Source of the DNA: Candidatus Rhodoferax mariagerensis
GTDB lineage: Bacteria > Pseudomonadota > Gammaproteobacteria > Burkholderiales > Burkholderiaceae_C
Reading direction: 5' to 3'
Length of the DNA stretch: 64,000 nucleotides
Assembly: GCA_016719055.1 (NCBI GenBank)
Contig: JADKAW010000042.1
Location: 1 to 64,000 of the forward strand
Shown here: positions 36,471-45,786 of the stretch, in pieces
Layout of the letters: each line of letters opens with the position of its first letter
Position numbering within the stretch: position 1 is the stretch's first letter
Notes under the pieces: generated by a model
Seen by the model: only the letters and a program-made list of their open reading frames with translations
Database searches by the model: none
Told to the model about the DNA's origin: nothing
Translations under genes and position numbers: made by a program

Positions 36471-37247
36471 TCAGTACGCGTTGGCGAATATGTTGTTGTA
36501 GGCCGCCAGACCCGTTGCCACCCTGTTGCCATACGCATTGGCCTGCGAATTGGCACTGGCCTGCAACGACGCCAATGCCGACTGTTGCTCGGTTTGGCGT
36601 GCCTGCAGGCTGCGCGAACGGCTGTCCAGTGCCTTCAGGGTGCTACCTACATTGCCCGTGTCGGCCAGTTCGCGTGCTGCAAATGCCTGACCTTGCTGCC
36701 CCAATTGAGTGACCGTAGCGCGTAGGGCTGCTGGCTCTGCCTGAACCGCCGCCTGAAATTTGGTGCTGTCCAGCGCCAGGCTGCCGTCCGCTTGCTGCGT
36801 GATGCCGATCTTGTTCAGCCCTAGCGTCAAACTGCTGTTGTTGCCAATGGTCTGGCGCAAGTCAGTGCCGGCGCGACGGGCGCTGGTGGTTTCGCTGACC
36901 GTCGTCGCCTGGGTTTGGCTACTTTGGGCAGATTTCACGGCACTGTTAAATGCCGTCACAAAGGCGCTGGCCGCTTTGCCAAGGTCTGCAGCGGTGGCGT
37001 CTGTTTTAAGGTTGCCCAATGCTTTGGCCGCACCTTGAACATCAGAAAATGAAGACTTCAGTTGGCCAAACGACGACAACTGCGCGCTGGTGACATCGCG
37101 CTGCTGCTGCACCCGTTTGTCGGCCTGTTCAAATGCCTTGGTGATGGCACTCGCAGCCGCACTGCCGCCCACCGACGATGTGGCGGAGTTGCTGCCATAC
37201 AGCAGTGCATTGGCCCGCATGCCATTGGCAATGTCAGAGATGTTCAT
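36471..37247 (-). CDS. FliD-like protein without flagellar neighbours
   Basis: A 258-residue protein starting MNISDIANGMRANALLYG, preceded by GAATGAACATCTCTG-type context. The middle holds LTLGLNKIGITQQADGSLAL followed by DSTKFQAAV, a pattern typical of the FliD/HAP2 C-terminal domain, and the rest is Ala/Ser/Gln-rich helix. It has no signal peptide. Flagellar cap proteins are usually longer (>400) and sit in flagellar operons; none is here. It may be a solitary FliD-like or unrelated coiled-coil protein. Confidence 0.5.
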   Translation of the reverse strand: MNISDIANGMRANALLYGSNSATSSVGGSAAASAITKAFEQADKRVQQQRDVTSAQLSSFGQLKSSFSDVQGAAKALGNLKTDATAADLGKAASAFVTAFNSAVKSAQSSQTQATTVSETTSARRAGTDLRQTIGNNSSLTLGLNKIGITQQADGSLALDSTKFQAAVQAEPAALRATVTQLGQQGQAFAARELADTGNVGSTLKALDSRSRSLQARQTEQQSALASLQASANSQANAYGNRVATGLAAYNNIFANAY

Positions 37248-37396
37248 TCGCGTACCCTGCTTTCTTGAAATTCTGGCTGATAACTGTAGCACTTGTCAGC
37301 CGAGTTAGCCAGACACTGGGTGCCATTGGTTTTAACCTTGCGAATCATGGAATGAAACTCAACAGTTGGGCATGGCATCCTTCACAATAAGCCATC

Positions 37397-40300
37397 ATGA
37401 CCCAAGACCTGTTTGCCCCAACGTGGCTGATCAACACCCTGCTGGATGAAGGGTTTATTGCCCAAAAGCGCGCTGAACTGTCCCTGGCCCCCGTGCCCTG
37501 CGGGCTGCCCGCCTGGCTGGATACACACTTTGACGCGGCCCGCCTGTCGCAGCGCAGCGAGGCCCAGTTGGAAGAGCGCTTCATCGGCCCGCTGCTCAAC
37601 CAACTGGGCTGGACCAGCGTCAACCAACTCACCATCACCGTGCAGGGCAAACTGGCCAAACCCGACTGGTGCCTGCTGCTGAATGCAGGCCAGGACAACG
37701 CGCTCATCGACAGCAAAGACCACACCCTGATCACCGCCATTTGCGAGTCCAAAGCCTGGGACAAAACGCTCGACACCGGAAAAGCCGACCGCACCCATAA
37801 CCCTCACCACCAACTGCAAGACTACTTGAGCACCTTGCGCGTGCGTTTTGGTTTTTTGACCAATGGCCACATCTGGCGCATTTACGACACCGACCGGGTC
37901 ACCGCCAAAAAAACCTATCTCCAGTTCGACCTGCAAGCCATCTGCGCGCTGAATAACCCGCTTGAGAAAACCCAGGCACTGGCGCTGTTTGCGTTTTTCT
38001 TTGGGCGCGACACCTATGTGCCGCCCGACAGTGCGAATGGCTCTGGTGGCCGCAGCGCCATCGAGCAAGCCATTGCAGAGTCTGCCGACTTCACGCTGGC
38101 AGTTGAAGAAAACCTCAAGGCCGTGATTTACGGCTACGCCGGTGAAGACTCGCTGTTCGAGATCATGGGCCGCGCCATCCATCGCGCCAACCCCAAAGCC
38201 AGCATGGCTGAGGTCTATGAAAACAGCGTGGTGCTGCTGTTTCGGCTGCTGTTTGTGGTGTATTTTGAAGACAAAAACCACGAACTTCTGGCCCGGCACC
38301 CGTTTTACAAGCGCTTCAGCCTTGGCCAGATCTTTCATAGCCTGCCAAGTCAGTCCGATGCCGCAAGTGCGCTGCATGACGGCCTGTATTCACTCAAACA
38401 ACTGTTCGCCATTCTTGACCACGGTGCCGAAGACATTGACATCCCGCTCTTCAACGGCGGGTTGTTTGAGCCTGAGCGGGCACCGTTGCTGCACACCCCC
38501 AAGATATTCAACAACGCCACGCTGCGCCAGATACTGGAGAAGCTGCTCTACAAGACCGACCGGGGCACCACCCTGTTTGACACCCGGCGCGACTTCAAGA
38601 ACATGAGCGTGACCCACCTCGGTCGCATCTACGAAGGGCTGCTGGAGTTCCGCTTCGAGAAAGCCCTTGAGACTGCCGTCTACCTTGAGTTTGAAACCGC
38701 CGCCAGCCGCGGCAAGCCGATTGAGGCTTACTTTGATGCTTATGACAGCGCCAATCTGCGCAAAGAAAAAGGCTTCAAGGCACTGCGTGAACTTACCGTC
38801 AAAAAGGGCGACGTGTACCTCAAAAGCGCCAGCAACTCGCGCAAAACCTCAGCCAGCTACTACACACCTGCATCCCTGTCGCAACCGCTGGTGAAGGCCG
38901 CCGTTGACCAGGCCCTGTCCAGCGCCAGCGCTCAGGGCAACGCCCTGATGGACCTGAAAATTCTGGACAACGCCTGCGGCAGTGGTCACTTTTTGGTGGA
39001 AGCACTGGGCTATCTGACCGACCTGGCACTGCAGCGCCTGGACACCGACGCCGACCTGCAACAGCTGGTGGCACAAGAAAGTGAAAAAATCGCCGGGCAA
39101 CTGGCGTTTTTGAACCTGGACTACGTGCCTGAAGACGCGCAGATCTTGAAACGCGCGCTGCTCAAGCGCTGCATCTTTGGCGTGGACCTGAACCCCTTTG
39201 CCGTGGAACTGGCACGCCTGAGCCTGTGGATGGACAGCTTTATCTTTGGCACACCGCTTTCATTCATAGAGCACCATGTCCAGCATGGCAATGCACTGAT
39301 GGGTGCCAGCGTGCAGGAATTCATCACCTACAACGCCACTGAGGTCGCCCAGAACGACTTCTTTGTCGATAGCCTGAGCGCCAAGTTTGACGAACTGCGC
39401 AGCGTGATGCAGGAGCTGGACGCGATGCGCGACACCACGGCGGCCGAGGTAGAGCAGTCCAAGCAGCTTTGGAAAACCAGCATTGCGCCCAAGCTGCACC
39501 TGCTGTCACGCGCTTTAAGCTTCATCTGCACCCGCCGCGCGCTGCTGGCCGAGGGCGACAAAGCCGCTTGCGAGGCGCTGGACAAAACCCCCGACCTGCT
39601 GACACAACTGTTTGATGAGTCCAAAAGCAAGACCGTGGCCTTGAGGCAGGTGGAAACCTATGCCCAGCGCTTCAACTTCTTTCACTACGAGGTGGCTTTC
39701 CCCGAAGCCTTTGCCGGCGTCAAAAAAGGCTTTGACATCATCGTCGGCAACCCGCCGTGGGACAAAACCAAGTTTGCCGACACCGACTTCTTTCCGCAGT
39801 ACCACAGCAACTACCGCAGCCTGAAAAACCTTGAGAAAGCGGCGGTGCAAAAGCGCCTGCTGGACAGCCCGCACATTGCCGCCGCTTACCAGAGCGCCCA
39901 GCAATACAAGAACGTGGCCAACGAGTATTACAAAGACAAAACCGTGTTCCCGCTCAACAAGGGCGCGGGTGACGGCAACTTGTTCCGCCTGTTTGTCGAG
40001 CGCAATCTGGCGCTGCTCAATACCGGTGGCAACCTGGCCTACGTGCTGCCCAGCGCGCTGATGTTTGAAGAAGGCTCCATGGGCCTGCGCAAACACATCT
40101 TGAAGCGCGGTCAACTGCGGTTTTTCTACAGTTTTGAGAACAACCGGGGAATCTTCCCGGTTGTGCACCGCAGTTACAAATTCGCCCTCATGCAGGTGGT
40201 CAATACGCCGCCAGATGCCGATGGCGCGGCCCCCGTGGACCCCATCGACACCGCGTTTTACGTGCTGGACGCCGCCGACCTGCAATTGCCTGAAACCCAT

Positions 40301-41268
40301 GTGCCCTACCCACTGGCCACCGTCAAAGCCCTGTCACCCGAGCAATGGGCGCTGATGGAACTGCGCGACGGCGCTGATCTGCCCATCCTGCAAAAGTGTT
40401 ACAGCGCCTTCCCGGCGCTGTCGCCCAATTGGCTGGACTTTCGGCGTGAATTACACATGACCGACGACAAGGATTTGTTTCTTGAGAAAGAAGCGCCGGG
40501 GCTGCTGCCGCTGTTTGAAGGCAAGATGATCTGGCAATACAGCCATCTGCTTGACAAGCCGCAATACTGGGTTGACCCCACCGCCTTTGACGCACGGCTG
40601 AAGAGCAAGGAACTGCACCGCATGGCGCAGGACCTGGGGTGCCCAAGGCCGAGGTGACCAAACATGCGGCGGCGGTTAGTTTTGACCGGAAATTTGTGCG
40701 CTTAGGTTTACGCGAAGTGGCAGCCGACACCAATGAACGCAGCTTAATTTTTTCTCTACTGCCCAAGAACTGTGGTTTGGGCCACACGTTATTTGCTAAC
40801 GCCGCCAAGTATTACGCGCCCAACGCAGATGGCGGCGTGCAAGTACGGCCCGTATCTACCCTTCGTTGTCTGTTCGCTATGGCTTGGTTCAACAGCGTGC
40901 CAGCAGATTGGCTGGCACGCTTCATGATTCAAATTCACGTCAGCAAAACCCATCTATATCGTTTACCCCTGCCACAACCCAGCGATAACGAAATCCGCGC
41001 CAACCCCGACTACACCCAGCTCGCCAAAAACGCCTTGCTGCTGAGCCTGTCCGCCAGCTGGCACGACTTTGCCGAGTTGGCCCCGCTGTTTGACGTGCAA
41101 CCCGCTGATGTGCCGTTCACCGCCAAGGCCCGCGACCAGTTACGTGCCGAGAACGACAAAACCGTGGCCCGGCTCTACGGCATCACCACCGCTGAGTTCA
41201 CCCACTTGCTGTGCAGCTTTAAGGGCATGGCCACCAAACGGCCTGAATATCTGGCGCTGTTATCGTAA
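37397..41268 (+). CDS. Type IIG-like restriction-modification enzyme, one frameshift
   Basis: A single-chain Eco57I-like enzyme of ~1290 residues. The N-terminal nuclease part has KPDWCLLL and AICESKAWDK (PD...ExK) near residues 95-125. The adenine methyltransferase part has ILDNACGSGHFLVEAL (SAM-binding motif I) near 525 and IIVGNPPWDKTKF (catalytic NPPW) near 785. The target-recognition part follows. The frame breaks near 40640, where GACCTGGGGTGCCCAAGG lacks one base to read DLGVPKAEVTKHAA. The remaining ~200 residues (RLGLREVAADTNERSLIFSL, IHVSKTHLYRLPLPQ) are in the next frame. A homopolymer error is likely. No separate REase or specificity gene is nearby. PglX or DISARM methylases are alternatives, but their partner genes are absent. 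Confidence 0.82.
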
Positions 41269-41282
41269 TTATTTACTCTGTT

Positions 41283-41337
41283 TTTTATAGCTATTAACGC
41301 ATATGTAATAAGGGCTAGAAGTCAATTTTTATAAAAT
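41283..41337. repeat. Dispersed ~50-nt intergenic repeat, copy j
   Basis: TATAGCTATTAACGCATATG then AATAAGGGCTAGAAGTCAAT, directly after the restriction-modification gene. Confidence 0.7.
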
Positions 41338-41404
41338 CTAACAGCGATCGGCACACGGTGATACAAGTTTTGCGATCCATCAACTTGCGAGGTCATTGAG
41401 CCCC

Positions 41405-41956
41405 ATGACAAGCCCTTCTTCTGAACCCGGCAATTTCTGGCACGTCTTGGCCCGCCTGCCGTTGCGCCTGATCAAAGGCCTGTTTGCTTGGCTGCTGGCG
41501 CTGCTGATCCTGTTTGAAGAATGGGGCTGGGAGCCGCTGCAACGCGCTTTGGCGTGGCTGGGCCGGTTGCCGGGGCTGCGCTGGACCGAAGCGCGCATCA
41601 AGACCTTGCCACCTTATGGTGCGCTGGCGATCTTTTTGCTGCCCACGCTGCTGCTGTTGCCGGTAAAGCTGCTGGCGCTGTGGCTGATCGGGCAGGGCCA
41701 GGTCATGCTGGGCACGCTGGTGATCGTCATTGCCAAACTGGCCGGCACCGCCATCGTGGCACGCCTTTTCAGTCTGACCAAAGACACGCTGCTGCAACTG
41801 GCCTGGTTTGCCCGGCTCTACCTGGGCTGGACCGGCTGGAAAGATGCCTTGCTGGCCCAGGTGCGCACCTCGTGGCCTTGGCGACTGGGCCGCGTGATCA
41901 AGCACCGGCTGCGCCAACGGCTGCAAAAGCTTCGGAATATGCTACATAGTCAATAG
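41405..41956 (+). CDS. Hypothetical membrane protein
   Basis: A 183-residue protein. I chose the ATG at 41405; a TTG at 41396 would add three residues. Hydrophobic segments at about 25-45 (LFAWLLALLILFEEWGW), 75-100 (LAIFLLPTLLLLPVKLLAL) and 105-125 (LGTLVIVIAKLAGTAIVARL) suggest an inner-membrane protein, with a basic C-terminus (RVIKHRLRQRLQKLRN). I recall similar hypothetical proteins in related bacteria but no function. Confidence 0.75.
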   Translation: MTSPSSEPGNFWHVLARLPLRLIKGLFAWLLALLILFEEWGWEPLQRALAWLGRLPGLRWTEARIKTLPPYGALAIFLLPTLLLLPVKLLALWLIGQGQVMLGTLVIVIAKLAGTAIVARLFSLTKDTLLQLAWFARLYLGWTGWKDALLAQVRTSWPWRLGRVIKHRLRQRLQKLRNMLHSQ

Positions 41957-42003
41957 CGCATCGCCCATATTTCATGAGGGCTAGAGGCTGATTTTATGTA
42001 AAA
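41945..42003. repeat. Dispersed ~50-nt intergenic repeat, copy k
   Basis: CAATAGCGCATCGCCCATAT then GAGGGCTAGAGGCTGATTTT, between two convergent genes and overlapping both their ends slightly. Confidence 0.7.
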
Positions 42004-43268
42004 ACTGTGAGCACGCCGGTGTACCCGTACAGATGCTTGTGGGCGATCTCGCCGCTGGCAAAAAACCCAACCAATGGCACATCGCCCAAAGCACGACGAA
42101 TGATTTGCAGCTCGGCACTTGGCCCGCCAAAATGTGCGCCACCACGCCCGGCACAGCTGACATAGATGGCACCGGCAATGCCGCGCGCCGGATGCGGTGC
42201 GGCCTCGGCTTCTGATGCGGCCAAGGCAGTGGCTGAAGCCAGCGCCAGTTCTTGCGGCTCCAGTTCCTCGCGAATCTCGGCGCAAATGCGCGTCAGGTCA
42301 ACCCGGGCTGCGGCTACATTGCGCTGGCAAAAGGCCAGCTGCATGTTGGTTTCGACGGCAGCTGCCACTGCCACTCCTGCACGCCTGGGGTCCAGGCCCA
42401 CGATGTGGCGCACCTGCACGTCGTTGCCAAAGTGGCCCGTCGGCATGACCTTGGGCAAGTCGAAGGGCGTCGTGGTATCCATACCTGGCTTGTCGGTCAG
42501 ACCAACCAGCGTCGAGCGCAGTGCCTTCAAGGCCACCCGGGGTTCATCCAGACTGACGCCGAGTTCGCGTAGCAGCACTGTCAGGGCCGGCTCGTGGTCC
42601 AGCGCCAGCACCACATTTTTGTCGGCTGCTGTGACCCGGTGCGAGCCCGCCACCGGCAGGCAACCTTGGGTCACACGCGACATCAGGGCAATGCCGGCAC
42701 CAAAAGCCACGCCGCTCAAGCCACCGCGAAACACCCCGCTGGCCGCCCCCTGGCCCTTCACATTGCCATCTGCCGCGACGGCAAACTGGACTGACTCGCC
42801 ACGACTTGACGACAGGCCGCCAAACACATAACCCGAGTCGGTGCGCTCGGCCAGTTCTGCCAGCAGATCGGGCAAATCGGGCAGACGGGGGTCGGCATGA
42901 ACCAGCGCCGTATGGGCCTCAAACGTCATGCCCAGCGGCGCCACACCCGAAAAAACCCGGTACTGGTCAGTGGGCAGCTGGCACAACATCACTGCCAATG
43001 CTGGCTCGTCCATGTACTCCACATTGTTGGACGCAATGCCCACCCCCACCGTGCCAGACCAATCGGTGATCTCGGGCAGCTCTGCACTCAGGTGCGCCAA
43101 AATATCGTGCGCCTGCGCCGCATAGTGATCGGTGATGTAGAGCAGCGCCAGCGTCGGGCTGCTGGCATACCCGTGCAAGGCCATTTGGGCGCGCAACTGT
43201 GCCAGCACCAAACCGGCTGCCATCGGCCACTGCGGGTGCGTGGCATGGGCATAAGGAAACAGTTGCAT
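41994..43268 (-). CDS. FIST-domain signal-sensing protein
   Basis: A 424-residue protein with the FIST N-terminal domain (LALLYITDHYAAQAHDILAH, VGVGIASNNVEYMDEPALAV, GYVFGGLSSSRGESVQFAVA) and FIST_C domain (ALDHEPALTVLLRELGVSL, IYVSCAGRGGAHFGGPSAEL). FIST proteins are thought to sense small ligands such as amino acids and feed into chemotaxis or two-component signalling. No transducer is fused or adjacent. It follows phaM by 29 bp in the same direction, so the two may share a transcript. Confidence 0.85.
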   Translation of the reverse strand: MQLFPYAHATHPQWPMAAGLVLAQLRAQMALHGYASSPTLALLYITDHYAAQAHDILAHLSAELPEITDWSGTVGVGIASNNVEYMDEPALAVMLCQLPTDQYRVFSGVAPLGMTFEAHTALVHADPRLPDLPDLLAELAERTDSGYVFGGLSSSRGESVQFAVAADGNVKGQGAASGVFRGGLSGVAFGAGIALMSRVTQGCLPVAGSHRVTAADKNVVLALDHEPALTVLLRELGVSLDEPRVALKALRSTLVGLTDKPGMDTTTPFDLPKVMPTGHFGNDVQVRHIVGLDPRRAGVAVAAAVETNMQLAFCQRNVAAARVDLTRICAEIREELEPQELALASATALAASEAEAAPHPARGIAGAIYVSCAGRGGAHFGGPSAELQIIRRALGDVPLVGFFASGEIAHKHLYGYTGVLTVFT

Positions 43269-43297
43269 GGCGCAATACCGCGGGCGGGCGGGCGGCC

Positions 43298-44029
43298 CTA
43301 GCGGCTCTTTGGTGCAGCCTTGGCGGCTGATTTGGCGGGAGCCTTTTTGGTGGCCGTCTTTTTGGCAACAGCAACCGATGCCGCCGATTTGCCGGCTTTG
43401 ACGGCTTCTTTGGCCACCCCCATGGCCATGTTTTTGGCCATGTTCTTGCCCATGTCCATGGCCGCGTCCATGGCAGTATTTTTACCAGCTTCTTTTATGG
43501 CACCGGCCGCAATCGCCTGAAACTGGTTCGTCAGCGACGACCACAATTGCATCGGATCGACCAGTCCAGCCATGGCTGCAGCTGCTGCGGGTTTGGCAGC
43601 ATCACCGACTTTTTTGGCGATTCCCTCGGTTTGCTCAGCCACATCGGACACGGTCTTGGCCGTGGCGGCAGCTTTTTCAGTCACTTTTTGCACGCTGGAA
43701 TAGACCGAATCAGCGGCCTTGAGCTTGAAGGCATTGGCCACGTCACCGAAACTGAAGTTCATGCCTTTCAGTGTGGCGATGGTCATCTTTTGGACTTCCA
43801 GCGCCTGGATTGTCGCCGCCAGCGCCTTGGAGTTCTGGTCCAGCCAAAAATGCACGGCCTTAAGCTCGTCAATGCGTTTTTCCAGATCTTCCACACTCAT
43901 GGTCGGGGCAATCCAGTTGGCCATGTTGGGCATTTGCGGCACCGTCTGCGTTGCGCTCTTGGCCAGGTTTTGCAAAAAGTCGAAACCTGGTACAAATTTA
44001 CCGAAACCAGAATTGATTGAATCGCTCAT
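43298..44029 (-). CDS. phaM: PhaM-family polyhydroxyalkanoate granule protein
   Basis: A 243-residue protein. PhaM activates PHA synthase and tethers granules to the nucleoid. The diagnostic block WIAPTMSVEDLEKRIDELKA and VHFWLDQNSKALAATIQALE is at ~40-80. A helical Ala-rich middle follows, and the C-terminus is a histone-H1-like Lys/Ala/Pro tail (KKTATKKAPAKSAAKAAPKS) that would bind DNA. This indicates the organism makes PHA; acetyl-CoA and propionyl-CoA chemistry is encoded next door. Confidence 0.9.
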   Translation of the reverse strand: MSDSINSGFGKFVPGFDFLQNLAKSATQTVPQMPNMANWIAPTMSVEDLEKRIDELKAVHFWLDQNSKALAATIQALEVQKMTIATLKGMNFSFGDVANAFKLKAADSVYSSVQKVTEKAAATAKTVSDVAEQTEGIAKKVGDAAKPAAAAAMAGLVDPMQLWSSLTNQFQAIAAGAIKEAGKNTAMDAAMDMGKNMAKNMAMGVAKEAVKAGKSAASVAVAKKTATKKAPAKSAAKAAPKSR

Positions 44030-44126
44030 GAAGTTCTCCGTTATGGGTTGTCAAAGCCGAACAGACTGCAGCTTAACCCAATGTTGCCAACCGGGCCAGA
44101 TGGGCGTCACGTCAAGGCGCTGATGC

Positions 44127-44288
44127 ATGGCGCTTTTCATCATCTACATCGGCAGCTTGACGGTTAGCGGCATGATTGGCATGAACAATATATCTCCGTT
44201 GTTGTTCAATACGTTGATGATGCCGGTGGTCTTTAGACTGTTCCCAACATCGCCACAACAAGAAAAAAGCCCGCTACATTTAGAGTAG
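44127..44288 (+). CDS. Possible 53-residue hydrophobic small protein
   Basis: MALFIIYIGSLTVSGMIGMN followed by NISPLLFNTLMMPVVFRL is open from 44127 to a TAG at 44288. The ribosome-binding site is weak and I recognise no family. The stop lies inside the hairpin at 44262-44298. It may be chance. Confidence 0.2.
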   Translation: MALFIIYIGSLTVSGMIGMNNISPLLFNTLMMPVVFRLFPTSPQQEKSPLHLE

Positions 44289-44298
44289 CGAGCTTTTC
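44262..44298. terminator. Possible bidirectional terminator
   Basis: AAGCCCGCTAC / GTAGCGAGCTT arms with an A-run on the left and CTTTTC on the right. Confidence 0.45.
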
Positions 44299-44444
44299 AT
44301 TACCCACGGAGGTCTGATCGATAGCGAAGTCTAACAGGCTGAGCGGAATCTGGGCTCATGGTGCCTCCAGCACCGCAGCGGCGGCGGCGATGCATCAATG
44401 ACCGCAATTCAACAGCTTTGCAACACAGCCCAGGCAGCCGAAAA

Positions 44445-44500
44445 AAACTATCAAATATGCAATGCTTTGCGCTAACTGCACAAGGGCTACAACCTGTTTT
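44445..44500. repeat. Dispersed ~50-nt intergenic repeat, copy l
   Basis: CTATCAAATATGCAATGC then CACAAGGGCTACAACCTGTT, just past the mcl stop. Confidence 0.55.
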
Positions 44501-44515
44501 TCCGTGCTTTTTGCG

Positions 44516-45559
44516 TTACCAGCCGTAAGCAGCAGCCAGTTCCGGGTCGCGCCGGGCCACCAAGCGCGCCAGATCGACGATCACCTTGGCCTGTTTCCAG
44601 GTGGCATCGTCTTGCATCTTGCCGTCGATGGTGGCAACCCCGCTGCCGTCTGGCATGGCATCGAGAATGCGCTTGGCAAACAGCACTTCTTTCACATCCG
44701 GGCTGAACACCCGTTTGGCAATGGCGATCTGGTTGGGTGCCAGCGACCAGGCACCCGAGCAGCCCATCAGGAAGGCGTTGCGGAATTGCGCTTCGCAGGC
44801 GGCTTCGTCCTTCAGGTCGCCAAACGGGCCGTAGAACGAGTGCAGGCCATGCGCCACTGCGGCATCGACCATGCGCGCAATCGTGTAGTGCCAGAGGTCT
44901 TGCTGGTAGAAAGCACGGGTGGGCTTGCCTTCTTCTTCGTCAACCAGCACGCCGTAGCCGGGATGGCCACCGCCCACGCGGGTGGTCTTCATGCCGCGTG
45001 AAGCGGCCAGGTCGGCCGGGCCAAGGCTCAGACCATGCATGCGCGGGCTGGCACCACAAATCGCCTCGACGTTGGTGACACCTTGCGCGGTTTCCAGCAG
45101 GGCGTGCAGCAAAATTGGCTTGGTGATGTTGTACTTGGCTTCTAGCAGCGACACATACTGATCGACAAAGTGAATGTCCCACGGCCCTTCGACCTTGGGG
45201 ATCATGATCACATCAACCTTGTTGCCGACGTGCTTGATGATTTGCTCCAGGTCGTCAAGCACCCAGGGGCTGTTGAGGGCGTTGATGCGCACCCACATGG
45301 CGGTGTCGCCAAAGTCGTGTTTGGACAGCAGCTCGATAAAGCCGGCGCGCGCCGCGTCCTTGGACTCAATCGGAATCGCATCTTCAAGGTTGCCGCACAT
45401 GACATCGCACTGCTTGGCGGTCTCGGGAGCTTTGGAGCGAATTTTTTCGATGTGCGGAGGGAAGAAATGGATCATCCGTTCCGGACGAACCGGCAGTTCG
45501 CGCAGCGGCTGGGGCGCGCCAATGGCGAGCGGCTTGTAAAAATGGACGGGCAGTTTCAT
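44516..45559 (-). CDS. mcl: Malyl-CoA/methylmalyl-CoA/citramalyl-CoA lyase
   Basis: A 347-residue CitE-like lyase. In the 3-hydroxypropionate bi-cycle this enzyme cleaves malyl-CoA to glyoxylate and acetyl-CoA, condenses glyoxylate with propionyl-CoA to methylmalyl-CoA, and cleaves citramalyl-CoA to pyruvate and acetyl-CoA. Seen: MCGNLEDAIPIESKDAARAG, VIMIPKVEGPWDIHFVDQY (metal-binding Glu), HALLETAQGVTNVEAI, SPRMHGLSLGPADLAASRGM and APNQIAIAKRVFSPD. It resembles, from memory, the Chloroflexus enzyme more closely than ordinary citrate-lyase beta chains. The ATG at 45559 has AAGGAGATCACC in front. It follows mct with a 227-bp gap holding a dispersed repeat. Confidence 0.88.
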   Translation of the reverse strand: MKLPVHFYKPLAIGAPQPLRELPVRPERMIHFFPPHIEKIRSKAPETAKQCDVMCGNLEDAIPIESKDAARAGFIELLSKHDFGDTAMWVRINALNSPWVLDDLEQIIKHVGNKVDVIMIPKVEGPWDIHFVDQYVSLLEAKYNITKPILLHALLETAQGVTNVEAICGASPRMHGLSLGPADLAASRGMKTTRVGGGHPGYGVLVDEEEGKPTRAFYQQDLWHYTIARMVDAAVAHGLHSFYGPFGDLKDEAACEAQFRNAFLMGCSGAWSLAPNQIAIAKRVFSPDVKEVLFAKRILDAMPDGSGVATIDGKMQDDATWKQAKVIVDLARLVARRDPELAAAYGW

Positions 45560-45650
45560 GGTGATCTCCTTTTGAAAATTTTGAATCAAGAATTACGAAT
45601 TTATTTCCTTGGGCATCCACTTGAACTTGCAAGCTGATGTCTAAATGCTT

Positions 45651-45705
45651 CTAATATAATAGCTAGATTCGCTTTTATGACGGGGGCTACAGGCCGGTTT
45701 GGCAT
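45651..45705. repeat. Dispersed ~50-nt intergenic repeat, copy m
   Basis: TATAATAGCTAGATTCGCTT then GACGGGGGCTACAGGCCGGT, between mcl and mct. Confidence 0.6.
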
Positions 45706-45786
45706 ATATTTTGAAGGGAAAGCCTGGTGCCAATGATGCGGGCCTTGCAAGTCAGCGACGGTTTTCATGCGTCATTCGTATTTGCA

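Noticed and set aside
37397..41268. BREX PglX or DISARM methylase
   Set aside because: No brxA/B/C/L/Z or drm genes are adjacent; the single-gene PD-ExK plus NPPW layout fits a type IIG enzyme better.
44516..45559. Ordinary citrate lyase beta subunit (CitE)
   Set aside because: There is no citDF, and the sequence and neighbours fit the bi-cycle lyase.
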